Shown: positions 56,045-64,000 of the stretch, one piece after another
How positions within the stretch are numbered: the stretch's first letter is position 1
Layout of the letters: each line of letters begins with the position of its first letter
Origin: Melieria omissa
Lineage: Eukaryota > Arthropoda > Insecta > Diptera > Ulidiidae
Direction: 5' to 3'
Length of the DNA stretch: 64,000 bases
Assembly (NCBI GenBank): GCA_963971225.1
Contig: OZ020267.1
Coordinates: forward strand, 86,727,648-86,791,647
The notes under the pieces: generated by a model
The model's input: only the letters and a program-made list of their open reading frames with translations
The model's database searches: none
What the model was told of the DNA's origin: nothing
Translations under genes and position numbers: made by a program

Positions 56045-57291
56045 CACAATCACAATTATTTTTGAGAAAAACACGTTTATTGTGAGGAAATGATTAAAAT
56101 TTTATTCTTCAAAGTAATGGCCATCGCTAGCTACACATTTTCCCATCTCTCAGGCAATTTATGGATGCCTCGCCAAAAACATGTTTCGTCTTTTGCCTGA
56201 AACCAATCATCGATCCATTTTTTTACTTCTGCGTGAGAATTGAAGCGCCGTTTCGTTAATGCGTGCCCCATCGATGCGAACATGTGATAATCCGAAGGCG
56301 CCAAGTCTGGTGAGTAAGCCGCATGAGCAAGAGCTTCCCAGTTGTACGATGCAACCAATTCTTTGGTGGCTCTAGTGCGGTGTGGTGGTGCGTTGTCATC
56401 GAGGAAAATCACTTTGTGTTGCCTGGCTTCATATTCTGGGCGTTTTTCGCGTATAGCACGGTTCAAATCGGCCAATTGTTGTTGGTAACGTTCACCGTTA
56501 ACCGTTTCACCAGGTTTTAGAAGGTCATACCATATGACACCACGCTGGTCCCAGAAAACACATAGCATGGCCTTCTTTCCGAAGCGATCTGGCCTTGCGG
56601 TCGATTGCGCACTTTCGCCGCGGTTAACATACGATCTTTTTCGTTTGGGATTCTTGAAATAAACCCACTTTTCATCACCAGTTACGATTCGATGCAAAAA
56701 CGACTTTCTTTTGTACCGGGCGAGCAGCATTTCACATGTGGTTTTTCCGTTTTCTTGCTGCCTTTCAGCCAGTTCACGTGGCACCCATCTACCGACCTTT
56801 AAAATTTTTCCCATTGCTTTTAAACATTTTCCGACGGTCCGACGGTCAACACCCAATTGCTCTGCGAGCTGTTCTTGCGTTTGGCCATCATCTTCATCGA
56901 GCAATGCTTGCAATTCGGCGTCTTCAAACTTTTTTGGTGGTCATCACTTTTAAATTTATTGAACCACTCGTTACACTGTGTGCGACCAAAAGCATGCTCG
57001 CCGTAAGCTTCCACAAGCATTCCATGCGATTCAGAAGCGTTTTTCTTCAAATGGTAAGACAAAATTAACTGTGTCCGCAAATCGTAATTTGTAGGCACGT
57101 AATCTAACATTTTCCGGAGCGTCAAACAATGCGTTGTTGGATGAAACTTGACAAATTGTGAACTGAATATTGTTGACATATGACAGAAGAAGTAAACATA
57201 ACATTTGGCACGGTTCCGAAGTTTATAAATATTCGGCTATTTACCGCTAGATGTCGTTACCGGTTTCATAGGTATTACCTAGCATACCTGG
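56045..57291 (-). mobile_element. Mariner element inside the TA-flanked element
   Basis: The right end reads ccaggtatgctaggtaatac on the minus strand, similar to mariner ends, and abuts TA at 57292-57293. No matching inverted repeat is found on the left. Instead the 13-mer tatttcacaatcc occurs directly at 56032-56044 and 57292-57304. The left terminus therefore seems lost or replaced, and the left border is uncertain. Confidence 0.7.
56131..57110 (-). pseudogene. Mariner transposase (D,D34D), frameshifted
   Basis: The likely start is MLDYVPTNYDLR at 57110 (an upstream methionine at 57179 is open but atypical). The helix-turn-helix regions include FGRTQCNEWFNKF and ALLDEDDGQTQEQLAEQLGV. The catalytic aspartates lie in VTGDEKW, IFLDDNAPPH and YSPDLAPSDYHMF, with 34 residues between the second and third. 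A frameshift in the A-run near 56930 separates the N-terminal ~60 residues from the rest. The frame also stops early after LPERWENV, where other mariners continue CVASDG. All catalytic residues are kept, but the protein cannot be made whole. Confidence 0.88.
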
Positions 57292-57966
57292 TATTTCACA
57301 ATCCACGGCAACATACTCAACTTCGTCCAAATCTTAGACGCCTTGTAGTCAGCTGCCATAAAACGCGATGATTGGAATGAAAGCAGTGTGAGAAAAACGA
57401 TTATTTTTATTCATTTCAAAATTTTAAATTTTTGTTTGGTTTTGTTTTGATGAAATGACAGCTGAATTTTAAGGAATGCTGCGTTTTGTGGGTGAAAAGC
57501 TTTTTCATAGAAAACTTTTGAATGCAACCTCGCGTTAAACTCGTTTAAAAACATGTTAAATGGTTTAACAGGTTTAACCCTCGGATAACCGACAATTCTT
57601 TAAACGGCCAAAGCCCAACAAGGTCCCCAAGGACCTCTTTTGTAATATTGCACATAAGGCGTGTAATTGTGTAATGTAATGTTACATAATGTGTGTAGAT
57701 GTGTTTGGAAAGCCAAAAGGCTAAGCTTTGTATATATTTTTTAGTAAACATATATGTATTTAGTACTACAGACAGATAGGAAAAAACGTATACAATACAA
57801 AATAATTGCTTTTAAAAATGCCATAGCTCCCTATGGACCTTGTTGGGCATCGGAGGGTTAATTTCCAACAACAATTGCATGGGAATAAACAGGTTTTCGA
57901 ACTGGTTTTGTTCATTTTACTTCTTTCAGCACATTAAGTAAGTTTAAGTCGTCAGTTTGAACGCCA

Positions 57967-58139
57967 TATTGCACAATTTACTGGGCCAGAAAAATGCCAA
58001 CTATTTGTACATGCTGCCGTCTACGGACTACCGATGTTCCACGATCCGAAGGACAGCAAACAGAACAGAATGTGCGGCAAGGATTTGAAGAGTACTTCAA
58101 CCAAGAAGACAAACTTGACTGGCAGGATTCTAAACTATA
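57967..58139 (+). pseudogene. PIF/Harbinger transposase C-terminal fragment, part 2
   Basis: It continues part 1 in frame (CTIYWARKMP ... NVRQGFEEYFNQE) to a stop at 58137-58139. The ending with an acidic, aromatic tail (YFNQEDKLDWQ) fits Harbinger transposases. Confidence 0.75.
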
Positions 58140-58828
58140 AACTATGTTATTTACCCGTTTTTTTGACGAGGGGCCAAAGTTTCCAGTGCTGCCGTCAATC
58201 GAGTCCGTGTTCACAAAAATTTCACTATATTCATCACTCTGTAAATATTTCTTTATTAAAACAAGTTTGTTAATAAAAATGTCACAACTTACGCTGGAAA
58301 TGTTTGATGTTGAATTTCTTATCGCGCAATGAGTTTTCAAAAATTCCAGCTGATCGAAGCACCACAGCTTTGGTATGTAAATGTCGACAGTTCCAACACC
58401 GCTTTTTTGCTGTTAGCCACATTGAACAAGTTTTCGTTTTGTTGATATTTTGTCAAGAGAAACTCACCTCACCAACTCCCTTGTCCACATTTTATTTTAA
58501 CAATAGAAAAAGAGCAAAGCAAAATGTAAAAACAAACCCCGGGAATTCTCACCACTTCTCGCCTACAAACTCGTCACGCTTGACTTTTAACGCAGCGGGA
58601 AAAGCCCTCGTGTAAATAGGCTCCTAGTCACAATGAAAGGTCTATCCCGTGTTTATTAAAAAAATCTTAATATCTTAGAACCTTAAATATCTTTAATTTA
58701 ATATTATATTATATCGAAGTGGCATCACGACTCTAGCTTTCAACGAATAGGAAAAACGTCAATAAACACGTTTAGTGTCAAAAAATTTGACAGCGGTTCT
58801 ACCTTTATTTTTTGTATCCTGGCAGTAA
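58140..58828. other. Intergenic or decayed transposon sequence
   Basis: AT-rich, with no convincing gene. It may include the 3' part of the Harbinger element. On the minus strand an acceptor-like ttacag near 58228 is followed by an open stretch, but no protein family is recognisable. Confidence 0.4.
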
Positions 58829-58830
58829 TA

Positions 58831-59651
58831 GAGTAGAAGGGGTTACAGTGAGTCGGGGGTGTACAGTGGGAATCGCCATTTGTTGAACGGTATGAAATCT
58901 GTCAATAGGATATTCTTGTAGCGCGCGTTGAATAGTCATTATTCAGAAGACATAGACCGCATAACACACATTTTTTTGTGCTCGTTCAGACGAAAAAATA
59001 AAAAATTGAAAAACAAGTATTTTTCTGGTTCCTGTTGTTTGTAATAAAATTGTACATTCTTCGACGTTATAAAAAAGGTAACTATACACAAAATAAAATT
59101 TAATCATTTCTCTTTCGACGCACACCAAAAATTTTAGTGAGAACTGTCAGTAGAATATTCCAGTGTATTTTCAGTGTGTTTTCATTCGGTTTTTAATTGT
59201 TTTCACTAAATTTAAGTGATTTTTCACTTTGTTTTGGAATTTTCACGTCCCGTTCACCTGAAATGTGCGAATATGACGAACAGTTTTTTCATATGCCAAA
59301 ACTGTGAATCGGACTGAAAACACTTGAAATAGCAATTTCCATCAATTTTCAACATTTTTCAGTTCAAAATAAACATTTTCCAACATTAAAATTGCTTCTT
59401 TGGATCATCAGCAATATTTTTCAGAAAATTCTCACTGTACACCCCCAATCACCCTGTTCCCCCTCAACAAAGGGTGGTCTTTGAATCAATTTTTGAACAT
59501 GTTATCGTGAGTATTTTATCAAACAAATGATGGCAAAAGATAGATACGGTCTCATATTTTCCAATGATACCATTTATTCACTAAAATAATGCATATTATC
59601 AGAGTTATGTGAGAAACCTCAGGTAGCTTCCCACTGTACCACCTTCTACTC
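58831..59651. mobile_element. MITE with TA target duplication, 821 bp
   Basis: The terminal inverted repeats gagtagaagg / ccttctactc are flanked by TA (58829-58830, 59652-59653). A second inverted motif, gggggtgtacagtg, lies at about 58855-58868 and, inverted, at about 59424-59440. The interior is AT-rich without coding capacity. The nested-repeat ends resemble Tc1-like IR/DR termini, but the family is not recognised. Confidence 0.7.
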
Positions 59652-59653
59652 TA

Positions 59654-60342
59654 GTATAAACCATGGTTCAACTACAAGGGTGTAGCAAGCCACCGGCTGA
59701 TCGTTTATCGCTTTTGTCAAAATCGTCGGTGCCAGCAGTGGTGCGGTGTTGCCGCATCGGTTGAAATGAAAATACCTGACTGAAAACAACTGACTTGAGC
59801 ACTTTTCCCGTTTTTTCACTCAAATACAGCACTGTCTGGCAACAATCACTTTTGTCTGTTTTCAGTTTCTCCCTCTTTCGTCGGAAAATATCAGCTGATT
59901 TTGACAGTAGCGATAAACAATCCTATCAACAAAATACATGTGGGTTTTGGTGTTGCGGGGATGCTATTACCTTGTTTATTGTGCCATGAGTATAAACAGA
60001 CTCAAGTCGTCGGCCGATTTTTACGCACCGAACGTACGCTGTCAAAATTAAAACACACAGCAGTGCATGTGATTGCCCACAACGACGACGACTGCGATAG
60101 TCGGCCGACGACCAGTCGTCCGACGATAGAACAAGTTCTAATTTTGTCGCAGTCGTCGTACGAACCAATCAGCTGTGCAGTTGTCAGCGGTGAAAATCGA
60201 AAAAAAAAAATAAACAAACGAAAAATTCGGCAAAAATTGTGAGATTTGTGCTATTTTAAGGTTGCAAAGTTGTGCTTCAAATTTTAATAAAAAATTGTGC
60301 TAAAAAATCAATTTTGTCTCTCCCCTTCATATGTTTTAGAAA
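59654..60342. other. Unassigned sequence before a small open frame
   Basis: No gene is recognised. It contains cagctg-rich stretches (near 59891 and 60170), and a GC-rich inverted repeat (acgacgactgcga at 60085-60097, inverted at 60147-60159). It ends with an acceptor-like tatgttttag at 60331-60340 directly before an ATG at 60343. It could be a host promoter and 5' region. Confidence 0.35.
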
Positions 60343-60471
60343 ATGGACAAGACGGAGCTCCTAATTGACCGAGCAGCGAAAGAAATCGAGCCCGCATTGA
60401 CAGTTGCGCTTCTGATAAGAGTTGCAGCTGGAGCCGGTTTTGTGCTGCCGTCAAGGAATTTGGCGGCACGT
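60343..60471 (+). other. Possible host exon start, interrupted by a foldback element
   Basis: It starts MDKTELLIDRAAKEIEPALT just after an acceptor-like site. Codon use is balanced until the foldback element begins at 60472, where the frame runs on for 36 codons of element sequence. I do not recognise the protein. It may be chance. Confidence 0.25.
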
Positions 60472-61091
60472 CTACGGTTTCCGTGGCGCCGCCATTTGAT
60501 GATGTTTTTAGATAGTTTGACCGAAAATAAGTCGAAAATGAAGAATAAAAGGTTTCGATATCTCGCTTCGTTTTCGTGATATCGAGGTTCAAAGTTAAAT
60601 TCGCAACGAATATGAATTCAATGTATATAACTGTAGATTTACCGTTATATGCAATCTTGCCGGATCAGCTCTTTTTTCGCAATCCCAGAGGTGCATACAG
60701 TTTTCCCGAAAGCCATAGTTTTCTTGGCAATAAATTTTTCCCGAGTGGCCGGCCTTCGGCCGGGCGCTAAAAAAATAACCCTCATGGGAGTCACCACCAC
60801 ATCAGGCAACAGTCAGGTGTGCACAGTATTTTTTGTTCAAATCCGTTCATAGCAAAAAATCGTTCTTAAGCAAAACCTTCATAATTCTGTGATATCGTTC
60901 GCGTAAGATTGCATATAACGGTAAATCTACAGTTATATACATTGAATTCATATTCGTTGCCAATTTAATTTTGAACCTCGATATCTCGAAAACGAAGCGA
61001 GATATCGAAAAATTTTATTCATCATTTTTGATTTATTTTCGGTCAATCTATCTAAAAACATCATCAAATGGCGGCGCCCCGGAAACCGTAG
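60472..61091. mobile_element. Foldback-type element with ~190-bp inverted arms
   Basis: The arm at 60472-60661 (ctacggtttccgtggcgccg onward) is repeated inverted at 60897-61091 with ~90% or higher identity. The central ~235 bp are single-copy, with the palindrome ggccggccttcggccgg-like at 60745-60770. No target duplication is evident and no coding sequence is present. The structure would fold into a long hairpin. Confidence 0.85.
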
Positions 61092-61315
61092 AATCCCCAA
61101 TTTGGCTAATATTGCTGCCCCGAAAGTAGGAAAAGTCGTCTCCTGGACAAATCAAGTTGGCGCATATGACAGTATGCACGTTTCTACGCCAGATGAACAC
61201 TTTCCGCACAAATTGGGGGTATCAGCTAGCAGCAGCAAAAAAATCACCAGTGCGCATAGCAACAGGCGATCGAACTACAAGTAAGCATTCCAGTACCACG
61301 CTCACAGCCGCCGCC
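61092..61315. other. Sequence upstream of the Rpi relic
   Basis: An open frame runs through it on the plus strand into the Rpi frame. Nothing in it is recognisable as a protein family. The start context gccgccATG at 61310-61318 supports the downstream start. Confidence 0.4.
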
Positions 61316-62113
61316 ATGTCGCTGAACAAAGCCAAATGGATCGCCGCACAGCGCGCCGTCGACGAGTGGGTGAAGAACAACACCGCAGTGGGCATTGGCA
61401 GCGGCTCGACGGTAGTGTTTGCCGTCGAGCGCCTGGCAGAGCGGGTGCGCTCCGAGGGACTGGAGGTGGTGTGCGTGCTCACTATCTTTCAGGCGCATCA
61501 GCTGATTGTCGAGCATCAGCTGCAGCTGGGCGATCTGGACCAGCATCCAAAGCTGGACGTGGTCATCGCGACATGGTACTGATCAAGGGCGGCGGCGGCT
61601 GTCTGCTTCAGGAGAAAATAGTGGCCGCCTGCGCGAAGCAGCTTATTGTCATAGCGGACTTCACCAAGTACTCACAGCGCCTGGGCGAACAGTAAAAGAA
61701 GGGGATTCCGATCGAGGTGGTGCCCATGGCATATGTGCCAATTAGGCAGCGCATTGCGGCCATGCATGGCGGGCAGCTGCAGCTGCACATGGCGGTAGCC
61801 AAGGTGGGGCCGTGCGTCAATGGCAACTTCATACTCGACTGGCACTTTGAGCCGACAACGGTTTACGACTGGAAGGCGGTGAATCAAGATTTGCTGCTCA
61901 TACCGGGCGTGGTCGAGACAGGTTTGTTCGTGGACATGGCAACGAAGGCGTATTTTGGCATGACCGACGGCAGCGTCAAGACGCAGGCGGAAGGCGGTGA
62001 ATCAAGATTTGCTGCTCATACCGGGCGTGGTCGAGACAGGTTTGTTCGTGGACATGGCAACGAAGGCGTATTTTGGCATGACCGACGGCAGCGTCAAGAC
62101 GCAGGAAAAGTAA
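61316..62113 (+). pseudogene. Rpi: Ribose-5-phosphate isomerase A relic
   Basis: The family interconverts ribose-5-phosphate and ribulose-5-phosphate in the pentose phosphate pathway. It is visible here as [19 protein letters not shown], the substrate-loop motif [71 protein letters not shown] and [14 protein letters not shown]. Breaks include loss of the DGADE segment with its catalytic aspartate plus a frame change near 61570, a stop at 61693-61695 after LGEQ where tryptophan is usual, and a 118-bp tandem duplication (61871-61988, 61989-62106) that shifts frame. No introns are seen in the conserved region, so a processed copy is possible. Confidence 0.88.
61871..62106 (+). repeat. 118-bp tandem duplication in the Rpi relic
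   Basis: The two units, 61871-61988 and 61989-62106, are nearly identical and each begins ggaaggcggtgaatcaag. The length is not a multiple of three, so the reading frame is lost in the second unit. Confidence 0.93.
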
Positions 62114-62209
62114 AGTGGAATACAGGGTAACGAATTTACTTTAAATACCCAGGATAAAGTTGAACAATTTTTTTTTTATTTTTTCGTAACTATTTCTTGC
62201 ATTGCACCT

Positions 62210-62344
62210 TCAGAAGGACTTCTTGCTGCGCGTCGGCAGCAGACTTTCCTTGGCGTAATTGAATAATGACAGCAGACCCTGTTTCTTGCCGCGCGAGAAA
62301 TAGTTTGTGACCACATCGTGATTGTCTTTAACGTATAAACACAT
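62210..62344 (-). other. Possible C-terminal exon of an unrecognised gene
   Basis: The minus-strand frame ends YFSRGKKQGLLSLFNYAKES then LLPTRSKKSF and a stop at 62210-62212. It is followed by an aataaa-like signal near 62178. An acceptor-like AG lies at 62326-62327. Codon use looks protein-coding. I do not recognise the family, and a relic is as likely as a live exon. Confidence 0.35.
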
Positions 62345-62559
62345 TCAGATTAACCGCCTTCAAAGAACAACAATAACTCGTTTTCTCGACTTATCGAATT
62401 TTCGGATTCATGTTGATTTCATTTACTCAAAATAAAAGGCAATTGTGTGTTTGTCGTGTTTGCAGGAATAACAACTGATGGGAATGTCAACGCACTGCGA
62501 ATAAATTCGGTGCGAATAAATTCCGCCGACGATTTGGTTCCGTTTATACTTTAATGGAG
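62345..62559. other. Short intergenic stretch
   Basis: I see no gene or repeat apart from a close pair of gcgaataaattc repeats near 62498-62525. Confidence 0.4.
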
Positions 62560-62905
62560 GCAATTCCGTCGTGGCTCAGTTGGTTAGTGCGTGGTCCAAC
62601 GAGTCGCATGCAGAGCGACGCAAGATCGAATACTGCATGTAGTAACACCTAAAAAAAAAATAACGGGAAACTCGTTTTCTCTTTCGGTGGCTGTCCTCTC
62701 AGCTGGAAATGGCAAACCTCTGAGAGTAAAAATTGCCTATGAAAAAGCTCCCAACCTGCCGTTCGGAACCGGCATAAAACTGTAGGTCCCTTCCACCCGC
62801 GTACAAAATTCACACGCACAACACGGGTGGTTGCGGGAAGCTAGGCCTTAGTCTCGCGTAAGCGGGCTGTCGTGCCAATCAATTATTATTAAAATTATTA
62901 ATGCC
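62560..62905 (+). mobile_element. tRNA-derived SINE
   Basis: The head has a polymerase III A box (tggctcagttgg, 62572-62583) and, ~40 bp on, a degenerate B box (agatcgaatac, 62623-62633). The body contains ctgccgttcggaaccggcat and ctgtaggtccc, sequence I associate with a SINE family common in tephritid-type fly genomes. The tail is attattattaaaattatt. No target duplication is clear. The B box is degenerate, so this copy is probably silent. Confidence 0.75.
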
Positions 62906-64000
62906 GTCACATCACAACAAACCGATTATATCGATGGTGACAGAACACTCTGGCACAGTTGACTACTTTATCCAAAATGTGTTAATTTTTTTGTGGCTGG
63001 GTACTGGGTTACTTTCATTCGTGTTTGATGACTTGTTTTGTTTGCTCGCATGTACCGGTTAGGCGGGAAGAAATGCATATCGACGTAATATTATATATCG
63101 TAATTGGTATGAATTTTTTTCATTGGGTTGTTGTTTTGCTTGGACGGTTTTGATGCACTACAGAAGAACGACGGCAATTTCGTTGTTTCTGTAGTTATGG
63201 TTACATTTTCTACATTTAGGTTACTTTTCCCGAAACATCTGGTTAAATTTTGGTCGAGTGCCAACTGTGATCCATGGTGGCGTCAAAATCAGCGATAAAT
63301 GGTATTCTGGTCAAAATAAAACCATCGATACAATCGATAGTATTATCGATAATACCATTTTTAATTGTGCAGCTCTAGTGGTGACACCAGTGTTACCAGA
63401 TTAGGGGTTTCACCAGAGATTTCGGGTTTATTTGTTTGAATTGAGGGTCGAAATTTTATGATATATATATTAGGGGGAAAATATTTTACCTTTAATATTT
63501 GTATGCTTTTTAAAATATGTGTGGCCAACCAGGTTGCATTTCCATCACATGAACCTTACCTTATTCAGATATATTGGCTAGTGGGCCTGTTTTAATTTCA
63601 TTTACCAAATAGAATGAACAATTTTGAAGCAAGTGCAGAATACCACACCCTCTTAAGTTTTTTTTTTTTTAATCGGAAAGAGGAGTGTTTTTTTTAGTCT
63701 AACGAACCTAAAATGTTGCTGCGGAAACATTCACAGAGGGCGTGGTCCGCCCGAAAGTCCCAGTTATATATCGTAATTACTCACGAAAATATCAACCAAT
63801 TATTACGGTATAGGTGTCATATGAAAGGTATTTTCTTCCTCTTAAAATGATCCACAACTTTTTGTACGTAATATGTACTAATCATGATATATAAGTAAAA
63901 CAAACACAACATTTTTTAAAACTGATTTTTGCAAGCCTATTATTAAGCTATCATAAGTTTTCTCCCGTATTATATTTTTTTTTAGAATGAAATATAAAAG
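62906..64000. other. AT-rich sequence without recognised genes
   Basis: No open frame of note on either strand. Three ATCGAT motifs cluster at 63324-63350, followed by gtggtgacaccagtgttacc near 63378-63399. A T-run lies at 63658-63670. The rest shows no clear structure. Confidence 0.5.
63301..63356. promoter_or_regulatory. ATCGAT cluster, possible promoter element
   Basis: ATCGAT occurs at 63324, 63333 and 63345 in 27 bases, bracketed by ggtatt (63301) and aatacc (63351). The Drosophila DRE is TATCGATA and is bound by DREF at housekeeping promoters. The third copy here (ttatcgataa) fits that core. No gene follows in the window. Confidence 0.3.

Larger units (their letters stand above)
55857..57966. 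mobile_element. TA-flanked DNA element of 2,110 bp, hosting a mariner
   Basis: It has terminal inverted repeats starting tggcgttcaaact (13 bp exact, similarity over ~38 bp) and is flanked by TA (55855-55856, 57967-57968). A TAT duplication is an alternative reading. Removing it makes the Harbinger fragment continuous in frame (CCVLY followed by CTIYWARK). The interior outside the mariner is AT-rich with ttaaac motifs and no coding sequence. The family is not recognised. Confidence 0.75.

Noticed and set aside
58034..58340. A host gene over the Harbinger tail, including a possible THAP-like stretch on the minus strand
   Set aside because: The plus-strand frame is explained by the Harbinger C-terminus. 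The minus-strand similarity was too weak to claim.
62572..62640. A functional tRNA gene
   Set aside because: The A box is good, but the B box is degenerate and the sequence does not fold as a tRNA cloverleaf by eye. The SINE body follows directly.

Overview
The window is transposon-packed DNA from a higher dipteran fly. The evidence is insect-type BEL/Pao and Gypsy retrotransposons, mariner, Tc1, hAT and PIF/Harbinger DNA transposons, a tRNA-derived SINE, and a ribose-5-phosphate isomerase relic with fly-like codon use. A tephritid-like fly is my best guess but is not proven. I find no intact host gene. The density of nested elements on both strands suggests heterochromatin or a piRNA-cluster-like locus.

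Positions 1-24231, continuing at 35334-36611 after an insertion, hold a tandem array of a composite unit of about 3.7 kb. Six whole or near-whole copies and part of a seventh are visible, and the array runs off the left edge. Each unit is a fixed patchwork of five pieces: a Tc1-like relic (minus), a roughly 450-bp segment I do not recognise, a BEL leader plus gag start (plus), one BEL LTR (minus), and an internally deleted mariner (plus). Copies 3 to 7 show a two-unit higher-order period of about 7.4 kb. Copy 2 alone carries a 1,012-bp hAT-type MITE with a perfect 8-bp target duplication.

Positions 24232-35333 are a young BEL/Pao retrotransposon (minus) with 337-bp LTRs and a 5-bp target duplication, inserted in array copy 7. 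Its body is duplicated: a full gag-pol is followed directly by a second gag-pol that lacks the start of gag, with no LTR between. The two bodies share a stop codon in reverse transcriptase but carry different later lesions.

Positions 35734-50706 hold a second BEL family that keeps only gag and protease. One copy (plus) is split by a 13.35-kb insertion, 35976-49328, flanked by the 5-bp repeat ctctg. The insertion itself consists of two oppositely oriented copies of the same family whose LTR ends face outward. A near-intact Gypsy element (39578-45601, 427-bp LTRs differing by one base) sits inside the minus-strand copy.

Positions 50707-55698 are a 3'-truncated second Gypsy copy (minus). Positions 55704-58139 are a three-level nest of a Harbinger transposase relic split by a TA-flanked element that holds a mariner. 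Positions 58140-64000 hold an 821-bp MITE, a foldback element with arms of about 190 bp, a decayed Rpi gene with a 118-bp tandem duplication, a SINE, and AT-rich sequence with an ATCGAT cluster. No element looks fully functional. The interest lies in the rearrangements, which give a clear order of events.
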